Source: Candidatus Woesearchaeota archaeon (GTDB lineage Archaea > Nanobdellota > Nanobdellia > Woesearchaeales > WJKV01). Taken from it: DNA of 20,717 nucleotides. The DNA lies in contig JAHWHE010000026.1 in NCBI GenBank assembly GCA_019323495.1, forward strand, positions 1 through 20,717. The letters are read 5' to 3'. The notes beneath the pieces are model-generated. The model had not been told where the DNA came from, made no database searches, and saw only the letters and a program-made list of their open reading frames with translations. Position 1 is the stretch's first letter. Every line of letters begins with the position of its first letter. Made by a program: the position numbers and the translations under genes. Below, piece after piece: positions 6,402 through 15,100 of this stretch.

Positions 6402-6968
6402 TCACCTTTTATCGCAAATATCTAATGTTATGAAAAAGGTTCCTCCCTGATAACTTATTGGCTGCGTCCCGCTCACAACATAGTCAGAGCACAGTCGTGC
6501 ACTCGGCATATCGGTTCTTGACACTATATCAATGAGATAGTTCTGTATTGTTCCGTCTATCCTTACATCTTGTTCCTTATATACATAAAAATGATAATCC
6601 TGTTCAATGAATCCGAGTGATTGGTTCAATATCATCTCTACCTGTTCTTTTGCATAGCCTGCAGGTGTCAATGGAATCAGGGAATCTTCAGGACATGCCC
6701 TCGTCCCCGGCCAATAATTGCCGAAAGCTGCGAATTTCAATACATCTGTTACTGTCAGCCCTCTGCATGGCGTGTTTGCCTGCACAACACTGCTTATAGT
6801 ATTGTACGCGTGCAGTTCGTCGTCAAAGGATCTCAATGCGTCTGCTCTTCCTCCTTTTGCAACAAAAAAAAGCACGAACATCAAGGCAACTATGAAGATG
6901 AGAACTATCACTAGCAGGCCCATGATTTCCATCTGTCCCTTTTTTGTTTTTTTCTTGGCTGTTTCCAT
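6402..6968 (-). CDS. Pilin-like membrane protein with four cysteines, ~188 residues
   Basis: With the ATG at 6968 the protein begins METAKKKTKKGQMEIMGLLV, a class III-like signal with KKGQMEI followed by a membrane helix (about 17-36). The start is uncertain: in-frame GTG 6995 would overlap the previous stop by eight bases, and TTG 6986 has a GGTGG motif five bases upstream, so a longer N terminus is possible. The exported domain has four cysteines (TPCRG, TRACPED, ARLCSDY, LDICDKR), probably two disulfides. Sequences of the type KKGQMEIMGL followed by a cysteine-containing domain recur in DPANN genomes as hypothetical proteins. It is fourth in a run of closely spaced same-strand genes. Confidence 0.87.
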   Translation of the reverse strand: METAKKKTKKGQMEIMGLLVIVLIFIVALMFVLFFVAKGGRADALRSFDDELHAYNTISSVVQANTPCRGLTVTDVLKFAAFGNYWPGTRACPEDSLIPLTPAGYAKEQVEMILNQSLGFIEQDYHFYVYKEQDVRIDGTIQNYLIDIVSRTDMPSARLCSDYVVSGTQPISYQGGTFFITLDICDKR

Positions 6969-6987
6969 ATTTGATGCGTTTAACAAA

Positions 6988-7506
6988 TCAACCACCGTAA
7001 TATAAAATATGCAGCAGACCCACTGAATAGTTTCCTCCCGGAACCTCTAAAGGATTATACAACGAAACAGGCACGTAAAATTCGTTCCTGAAATTGGCGT
7101 CCAGGTCAGGATTGCTGTACAACTGCCATTCATTTTGTCCTGGATAGATTTCTCTTACTGAAATAATGCTCGAGCCGAATCTTTCCTGATAGATGCCCTG
7201 TCTTAAATCAAAATTCCTGTCAAGCACGTTTTTCAACGCCTCTAACTTGATCGCATCGATAGTATTGACTCCCCTCACTGCCCTCCTTGAACTCTTCAAT
7301 TCTGGCAGATTGATGACCTGCTGCGCAATCAGCATCGCCTGCTCTCTGTTTATTTCTGCTAGTCTTCCGCTTTCCTTGCTCTTTGCATAAGACATGTAAA
7401 ATACCATGCTCAGCGCTAGCAGGATAAAGAAAACAAACAATACCGCAACACTCTCCAATGTTTGTATTTGTCCTCTTTTCTTGATCTGTATTTTTCTGCG
7501 TTTCAT
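6988..7506 (-). CDS. Pilin-like membrane protein, 172 residues
   Basis: The N terminus MKRRKIQIKKRGQIQTLESV ends its basic part with KKRGQ (9-13) and is followed by one membrane helix (about 18-40). This is the class III signal-like plan, with a glutamate (E18) near the start of the helix, as in type IV pilins, where such a glutamate helps assembly. The extracellular part has a helix (AEINREQAMLIAQQVINLPEL) and ends in NEFYVPVSLYNPLEVPGG and YSVGLLHILYYGG, which looks like a conserved C-terminal strand set. There are no cysteines. No Shine-Dalgarno motif precedes the ATG; the 32-base gap before it is AT-rich. Its TGA stop overlaps a possible GTG start of the next gene. Role in a pilus-like fibre is inferred. 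Confidence 0.88.
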   Translation of the reverse strand: MKRRKIQIKKRGQIQTLESVAVLFVFFILLALSMVFYMSYAKSKESGRLAEINREQAMLIAQQVINLPELKSSRRAVRGVNTIDAIKLEALKNVLDRNFDLRQGIYQERFGSSIISVREIYPGQNEWQLYSNPDLDANFRNEFYVPVSLYNPLEVPGGNYSVGLLHILYYGG

Positions 7507-7538
7507 TTTTTAATTTGCTTGATTATTTTAACCTACAA

Positions 7539-8621
7539 CTAATACAATAATGGGCAGGACTGCTGCTCTATCAATTCGTTTCTTATGTCCAGCATGTTCG
7601 CAGTATTCACGATATCTCCCACATTCGTCATCCATTGCGCAGGATTCTGCGTCGCATTGTTCATTTTGCCCAGATGCCCAAGTTCAACTGTCCCGTAAAA
7701 AATACTGCAGCCTAACTGCTGCTGCAAAGCCTTGGCAGACAGCAAATTGACTTTCTCTGTTAAAATAGTATTGACAAGATTGAGATTTTTCACTGCCTTC
7801 GACATCAAGCAGTTGAAATTCTCATAATGATCGCTGAAAATCGCACCTACCAAAGAGGGCGTGCCTAAAAAAGTCACTGTACTTCCTTCTTTGTTGAAAT
7901 TCCTAGTAGATTTGTCATACTGATAATACTCCAGATTGCCTATTGGATATTTTTGCGTCTTGTCAAAAGGCGAGACAATGACGATGGTCGTTCTTTCATT
8001 GTACGCAAATGCAGGAGGCGTCACTTGCTGCCCGCCGAGCACAATTATCTTTAGCTTGTAATTCTTCTCGTCTACAAATTGTATCTTGTTGTCATTATCA
8101 ATATACGCTTTTTCCTTGTTTATTTTATCTGTGATGAATTCGTCAACAAACTCACCGTATACTGGTTCTTGGCTTTGCTTGTATGCAAAAATATATTTTA
8201 CGCCGGGACCGGTCACGAAAAGAAAATTCGTCACCAAAAAAGGCATGTTCCACGGCAATGTCCACACGATTAGTTGCCTGTCATCAGAAGAAATCTTGTC
8301 AGTCGCAAAAACCACCCTGTTCTCCAGCAGGTTCCTCTGCCCCTCTACCCTATACTCATTGCAATCGAATTCAAGGTCGAAATCAGGAATAGGGATAGGA
8401 GTTGCTGCCTGTGTCGCAGACAATGCGCCCGAGATATAGCTGTCAAGATCCTTGACAACCTCTCCAACCAGCTTTTGATGGGAAGAACTTCTCTGCTTTA
8501 TTGCGACTCCGACAAAGAACAAAAGGATTATGGTGCCGATTATCGCGATGAATATCCAGTTCATCTGCACTTCGATGACCCCGTCCTTGTTCCATTTTCT
8601 TTTATACAATCTCAATTTCAC
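7539..8621 (-). CDS. Membrane-tethered extracellular protein of a recurrent DPANN type, 360 residues
   Basis: Starts at GTG, directly after the TAA of the preceding gene, with GGTGGGG about six bases upstream as ribosome-binding site. The N terminus (NKDGVIEVQ) precedes one membrane helix starting at MNWIFIAIIG (21-41), so the rest should be outside the cell. A distinctive segment WTLPWNMPFLVTNFLFVT (about 120-137), continuing into GPGVKYIFA, is the best family hallmark; I have seen similar sequences described only as hypothetical proteins in DPANN archaea. Four cysteines (about 87, 273, 308 and 356; later three estimated) could form two disulfides. No catalytic motif seen. It sits between two pilin-like genes, suggesting that these products act together. 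Confidence 0.88.
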   Translation of the reverse strand: MKLRLYKRKWNKDGVIEVQMNWIFIAIIGTIILLFFVGVAIKQRSSSHQKLVGEVVKDLDSYISGALSATQAATPIPIPDFDLEFDCNEYRVEGQRNLLENRVVFATDKISSDDRQLIVWTLPWNMPFLVTNFLFVTGPGVKYIFAYKQSQEPVYGEFVDEFITDKINKEKAYIDNDNKIQFVDEKNYKLKIIVLGGQQVTPPAFAYNERTTIVIVSPFDKTQKYPIGNLEYYQYDKSTRNFNKEGSTVTFLGTPSLVGAIFSDHYENFNCLMSKAVKNLNLVNTILTEKVNLLSAKALQQQLGCSIFYGTVELGHLGKMNNATQNPAQWMTNVGDIVNTANMLDIRNELIEQQSCPLLY

Positions 8622-9128
8622 TTAGCCCCACCCATTGATCAGGACGCCCTGCCTTCCTTGCGCTGTGAATTGAAGGTTCAGCTGCCCGTCAGTGATATTC
8701 ACGCATTCAAAATTATTAGGGATGAACAGATCCCCAACAAATAAAGAATCCCTCATCACAAGGCCCCTTTCCATCAAAAAGAAATTGTTCTGAACACTGT
8801 CTGAAAAACTGTCCTTTATCAGAGTCAGGCCTGTCGGCATCTGGTTTATCAGGAATTGATTGTTTGCCATGCGCCGGACATCGCCGTAACAGACTGCTGT
8901 AAATTGCTTTGGCAAAGTGAATGTGAGTTTTTCACTCGACCTGAACTCATAGGATTTTTCTTCGACCTTTGCTTTCAGGTCTTCCTTGAAAGTCAGCAAC
9001 AGGATGTCTTCCTGTGTCCCGACCAAGCCTTTGATGACCGTATATCCGTAAATCAAAATAACGCCAGCAATAAAAACTGCCAATACATATATGACAATCC
9101 TGGCTTCTATTTGACCTCTTTTTTTCAT
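8622..9128 (-). CDS. Pilin-like single-span membrane protein, 168 residues
   Basis: The N terminus is MKKRGQIEARIVIYVLAVF: a basic patch with KRGQ directly followed by a membrane helix (about 11-34), the plan of archaeal class III signal sequences. The remainder (35-168) is predicted outside the cell, with an amphipathic helix (LKAKVEEKSYEF) followed by mainly beta-type sequence and two cysteines (about 80 and 142). I recognise the pattern as recurring in DPANN genomes but know no named family or function. The start is supported by a GAGGT motif seven bases upstream. The gene follows the giant gene by 21 bases, and its TAA stop abuts the GTG of the next gene, so translation of the two is probably coupled. 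Confidence 0.88.
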   Translation of the reverse strand: MKKRGQIEARIVIYVLAVFIAGVILIYGYTVIKGLVGTQEDILLLTFKEDLKAKVEEKSYEFRSSEKLTFTLPKQFTAVCYGDVRRMANNQFLINQMPTGLTLIKDSFSDSVQNNFFLMERGLVMRDSLFVGDLFIPNNFECVNITDGQLNLQFTAQGRQGVLINGWG

Positions 9129-9135
9129 CTTACTT

Positions 9136-9157
9136 ACCTCTTACCTCGACTACCTCT
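9136..9157 (-). promoter_or_regulatory. Triplicated GAGGTA ribosome-binding motif
   Basis: The minus strand carries GAGGTAG (overlapping the giant gene's stop codon), then GAGGTAA and GAGGTAA again before the ATG at 9128. Only the last, with seven bases of spacing, is ideally placed. The extra copies could help retain ribosomes that finish the very long upstream gene. Confidence 0.6.
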
Positions 9158-12100
9158 TTTTCTTTAATTCCATCAACTCTTCAAATTTGCCTCTTGCTCT
9201 CTTGCCTCTTCTTTTCTCTATAAGCTCGCTCAATTTGTCGATTTTCCTTGGAGGCATCTTTAATTCTTTTGTTTTATCAGCGATCGTCTCTATCTTCCTT
9301 CCTTTGCCCAATAATTTCTCGAGTTTTGCGAATTCTGGCGCTTCTGGTTTCTTTATCTCAGCTTTCTCTAGTGCAGCTGCAGGTTTTGCTGCTTTTGCTG
9401 CGATCTTCCCTTCTTTTTCTTCTTCTGCAGCAGGCGCCGGCTTCTCTTCTTTCTTCGCACCAGGCGCCTCAAACTTGCCGAACAACCTGTCCCTAAGTTC
9501 CTCTCTTTCTTTTCTTCTCTGCTCTCTCAATCTCCTCATATCAAGTATCCGTTTTTCCAGAGGAGAGAGTTTCTTTGGTTTAGGAACGATGACCGGCGCT
9601 TCTGGTTTCGCAGCAGGCTTTGGAGGAGGTACTGCCTTTTTCATTGCCTCTTCTCTCAATCTTCTCTGCTCTTCTGCTTTCTGTGCCGCTGCAGCTTCTT
9701 TCCTTTTTACATACAATATATTATAACCATAATAAGCAATGAACCCAATTACGACCAGTATGATTACAAGCACAAGATAGAACAACAGCTTGCTCGGCGG
9801 CTTGCTTTCTGGATCTGTTGGATCATATTTCTTATCGTACTTGAACAACTCATCATAATCGCTATAACCATCGCCGTCAGTATCTTCCTTCAAAGGATTC
9901 GTTTTGTATTTGAATTCGTCAATATTCTTTAATCCGTCATTGTCGTTGTCCATTCCAGCATCCGCACTGTTCACTTTATTCAATCCGTATTGCTCTTCCC
10001 ACCTGTTAGGCATTCCGTCCTCATCAAAATCATCGCTGTAATCGGGATCTTCTTTGTCCAGTATGCCGTCATTATCATTGTCTTGGTCAACACAGTCAGG
10101 GACGCCGTCATTATCCATGTCAGCATCGTCCTCGTTCATTATACCGTCGCCGTCAATATCATCGTCTATTGCATTTAATATCCCGTCATCATCAAGATCA
10201 TTGTTATTATCTGGGGTTAATGTCGCCCCCGCGTCCACATCGTCAATGTCAGGCACGCCGTCGTTATCATCATCTAAATCATCCTTGTTCAATAGCCCGT
10301 CATTGTCCATGTCTGGGTCGTCACAATCACTTATTCCGTCGCAGTCATCGTCATCGTCAGCACCATTAGGCAAACCATCAAGGTCAAAGTCATTGTTCGT
10401 ATGATAATCTACTTCGTCGTTCACGCCATCATTATCGTCATCAAAATCAGTATTGTAATTTGCAGCAAGGTCATAGTCAAGTATGCCGTCACCATCATCG
10501 TCATCATCTGCGCAATTCAATATGCCGTCTCCGTCAATGTCGGGGTCTTCCTCATTCAAAATCTCGTCACAGTCAACATCTCCTGGGCAGCCGATCAGTT
10601 CAGCAGGCAATACAATTATTGTTTCCTCGCCCGATATTTCATTACCTGCAAGATCGCTTACTAGATAACAGAACTGCTGTGTTTCATATAGATCTATAGG
10701 CACGCTGTAAAGCCCGCTTGGCTCGCAGGTACCAATGTCCAATGATGTGCCGTAATACATATCAGGTGCGCATCCTGTCTGCAGGTCGCTGCAAATAATT
10801 GCAACAGTAGTTTTACCGGCAAGCTCCTCAATCTTTAGCTGTGCGATAGGGGGCAGTTCTTCTGCGCAGACACTCAACGTATCGTCAATCATGACGCCAT
10901 CGCTCTCAACAATCTCGCTCCATAGCCCTGCTTTGTTCATCGCCCTAACTGCAAAGAAATATCTGCCAGCTGTCAGGTTTTGCAAAGGCGTTTCTACTGT
11001 TGTCGCCCCTGTCTGCGTAAAATTCCTTATGTCATAATCGTCTGCAAGTTCGCTCCTGACTGCATATTCGTACAATAAAATTCCGCTTTCTGCATCTTCT
11101 GCGCCCCAAGTGATATTTACAAGGTTGCTTGCGCAAGCATAGTCATTGTCTTCTACCCAGACTTCGTCAGGGGGGGTGTCATCAATATAGAACGTACTGC
11201 TTATAGTGTCGCTGCCGACACTGTAGACACAGCTAACTTCCAGGTCGTGCTCACCTTCCAGCAAATCTTCAAAAGTCGTATTGAACTGCCTTGCAATCGC
11301 AGGGAACTCGACAGCAGGCAGGTCATCTAGTATATAGCTGCACTGCGCAAGATTCTGGCTCTTGATCAACAATTCAACCGGCCCGGATGGATACGCACTA
11401 TCGTGCTCAGGGGAAATGACTCTGAGGCCGGCGCCCAAACCAGTATCTACCTCAAATTCAATGGTCTGCGTCTCAGAGACCAGTTCTGCCATGTTCATGC
11501 ATGCGACATTGCATTCATAATACGTTTTATCCCGGACATTCATCTCAATGCTGTGCGTCGTGGAAAACTCGTCAGAAAACTCATTTTCCATGCCGTGATA
11601 ATTCACAACATCGCTGTTGCATTCAAACCTACATTTGGTTTCGTCATCAGTTTCTACATATAGTGTTGTCTGCAATGGTTGTTCAGTAACAGGTGCAGGA
11701 TCAGCATACAGGTCGATAATCTCGGGCTCTGTTTCATCGATGCTCAATCTGTATTGAACCGGCTGTGAAATTGTTTTTGTCAGTACGCTCTCGCACCACA
11801 CATAGAAAGATTTGTAATTAGGATATTCAGCGGATATTGTGTCCAAACCCTCTATGACATGAAGATTTTCTCCTGTCTGGTCGAACAAGCCGTTAAATGT
11901 ATATATGGATGTGTGGACGCCCGGATCATAAATCTGGCTGTACCTGCAGTTCGCATCTTGGTTTGTTCTTAGTTTGAAATCAAACACTGGCTCAGGACTC
12001 ACCCCATATTTAGGATTGACTAATGCGAGCTCGATTTCGCCCACATTGACAATGAATTCTTGCTGACTTTCTTCAATGTTCTTGAACTTGTCCTCTACTC

Positions 12101-15100
12101 CTATTGTAAACAGATAGGTGCCGCTTCTTAACTGTGCACCGATGTCAAAGACATATTCTTTCAATGACTTTGGCGTTACTGTCATTCCTCTTGTGAGATT
12201 CTGCAAGATGCTTCCCATTTCTATAAGATCGTAGTATTCCAAAGTGACGTCTTCCTGGAACTTTGCAGTTATCTGTGGCCTGGTCATTGTTATTGTTCCT
12301 TTCGGCTCTATGTCTGCTTTCGGACCCGAAGTATCGACAATAACGCCCCTTATATAATCTGTCTCACCATAAATATTTCTGGCGACAATGTCTAGATAAT
12401 TTATTCCTTCTGCCAGATGCAGATTTGAAGTGAACTGGTTGGTGCCCGTTCTTACAAAGTTATACTTTGTCCTGCTGAATCCAATTCCATCTCTGACCCG
12501 GTTCTGTACATAAATCTCTGCGTCAGTAACAGGCGCAGTTGAACTAATTGTGCTGAACTCAATCAAAGGCCTCAATGACCTGCTGTTCAATATGGTCTTT
12601 TCTTTTGTAGGCAACACCCACTCTATCTTTGGCGCATCTTCTTGCACAACGAACTCCGCCCGCTTTCCGAAACCGGTTTCGCCGAAATCGTTTACAGGAA
12701 TAACTTCAATCAAATATTCGCCATCAGGAAGATAACCCTGGTCAGGCTCGAATTCCCAGGAGTTCGTAGCAGAAGAATAGGATAATTCTCCTGACAGTTC
12801 ATTGCCATCCTTATAGACTGTAAATTGGCTTAATTCGTCATTAAAACTGTCGCCTTCGATTGATGCAACAACACTTGTTAAATCTCCTATCATTCCGCTG
12901 ACAGGAAGTATTTGTTTAATTGCCAGGTTTGGCCCTTCTGCTTCGACAGTAACGGATTTTATTGCCTTGTTTCCTGCCTTATCCGTCACAAATAAGTCGA
13001 TGATATTTGTTCCGCTTCTTTCCAAAAACAGCTCTTCGTCAAAATATCCGTCATCCGTCTTGATGGTTTTGTGATAAATCTTGTTTACATAAACATCAAT
13101 TTCAGATAACGGCTCTGTGCTTCCTATTAGATTAGCAACAACCGAATCTATTGCCTCGCCTTGCACAGGACTGTCCAGTATTATGTTTGGGGACATTGTA
13201 TCGACTGTGAATTCAATTGTCTCTGTTGCAGGCATCAAACCGCTGCCTTCTCCGCAAGTTACAGTGACAGAAGTTTCATCGCCTTCGCCAACAAAAAGCA
13301 CATTGCCGCTGAACTGGGCAGACGTCTGAAGATATCCTTTGTCAGTCTTGATCTTTCTCATCGGCAAATCTGTTTTTGTCCCATAATCATATGTGCATTG
13401 GATGTTTCTATAAGTATATGCATTGACAACAGGCAGCCTGTTCGTATATCCTATAGGTTCCAAATCAAATATTCTTACTGGTTCCTGCAGATTTACTTCT
13501 ATCTCGACTGTATAAGGCGCAGCAAGATTCCCTGCTTCATCCCTGCATCCAATATAGTATGTGTAAGAGCTTCCATCTGCCAGGCTCAAGTGCGGAGTTC
13601 TAGGATAGTAAACATAGCCGTCAGAAGAGAATCTGGACTGCATCTGGTTGAAATCCTGCGCTGTCGCGCTGTATCTGCATATTGTTTTTTCGCTCACGTC
13701 TGCAATCAATTGCACAGGTATCAGATTGCCAGCAGAACTTCCGTCAACAATGATGAATTTCTTATAATTTTCTCTTTGGCTGTCAACGACAACCCCCAAC
13801 TTGTTATAGATTGTTCTTGCCCCTACGTCTGCAATGATCGGCGAGTCGCTGTCAGTGCTCTGCAGATTGACGCTAGGTTCAGGACCTATGTTCTGTCCCG
13901 ATAGATTGGCAACAGCAGGCTCCACATCTACATATACGGCGAAGTCTTCAGTGGCAAGGTTGTTGGCTTTATCAACACAGCTTAACAAGTAATTGAATTC
14001 TCCGGTTTTTTCTGTTTCCAGATCATAATTTATTATTTCCTCCTGCACAGGTTTGAACGAATCGTCTCCAAGAACAGGAAGTATTGAATTTTGATGGTAT
14101 GCGCCGCAGCTCCCTCCTGCATTTGAGCAGCTTAACTGGCATTTTAATTCTTCATTCCTTCTTCCGTCCATGACAGAAACAGTTGTGGCAAGATTACCGA
14201 CTTTATTTCTTTCTGACAGCACATAAACTACTCCTTTTTTGTAGACCTTGTTCTTTCCTTCGCTACTGAATACTTGTATGTCGGGTCCAAAGTCATCATA
14301 GTATATCGCGATGTTTGTATCCTGCGCAGTCTGCGCAAACAAATCCCTGCAGACAATCTGTGCGCTGAATTTTTGCTCCACTCCGGGATTGAAATTGAGC
14401 ACATCAGTGCTGCTGAATAAATGTGTTTTTCCGTCAGTTGATGCAAAAGGCATTGTTATCGCAGGCGTTATGCTGCTGATTCTCAGGCTGCATTCAGCAG
14501 GTTCGGTTGTACTGACTTGTATGACAGGCATCCTTTCGTTTGTATAGAATCTATCCTCTTCCCTGTAGGCGGGCAGAGGGATGTTCGGCGTAATCAATTC
14601 GATTGTGATGTTTGCAGGAATCGTGTCTTTTATTTCGATCTCATACTGCTCTGTGTTCTCGTTGCCGAAACTGTCTTTTGCATTGAAAGTTACTGAATAA
14701 GTGCCGGGCAAGAAATCTGCAAAGCCCGCAGAATCTGTTTGAGGGACGATATATGCGCTCCATTGGGAACCCTGCTTAGTCATATTGTAAGTCCTTGTCA
14801 AAGTGCTGCTCTGGATAGAGACTAGCGCTTCTTCGACCTCGCCGATATCGTCAGCTGTCCTGATCGCAGTCCATTCTTCATCTTTAATTTCTGCGCTTAA
14901 CAAGAACGGTTGGTTGTATTCTACCACCAGATCTGAAGTCATCCGTATAGATGGCCCTTCTTTATCGTAATAAACAGTGACTGTATCTTCTCCGAATATG
15001 CCGGCTCCGTCCTTAACCCTTGCACTAATCATATTGGGTCCGTGGAACAAGAAAGTCAGCACTCCATATATCCTGCCATCAAGCAGCTGGGCAGCAACTG

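Noticed and set aside
1..9128. A classical archaellum operon
   Set aside because: Many pilin-like starts are present, but no FlaI/TadA-like ATPase, FlaJ/TadC-like platform protein or other archaellum accessory gene was seen, and the subunits do not look like archaellins.
9990..10570. Repetitive plus-strand sequence that at first resembles a CRISPR-like or minisatellite array
   Set aside because: The periodicity comes from codons of the DxDxDG repeats. There are no constant repeats with unique spacers, and the reading frame is unbroken.
13161..13904. Plus-strand open frame of 247 codons
   Set aside because: It lies wholly inside the giant minus-strand gene, its product is rich in Arg, Cys, Ile and His without any domain, and it has no promoter or ribosome-binding site. 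It is a shadow of the real frame.
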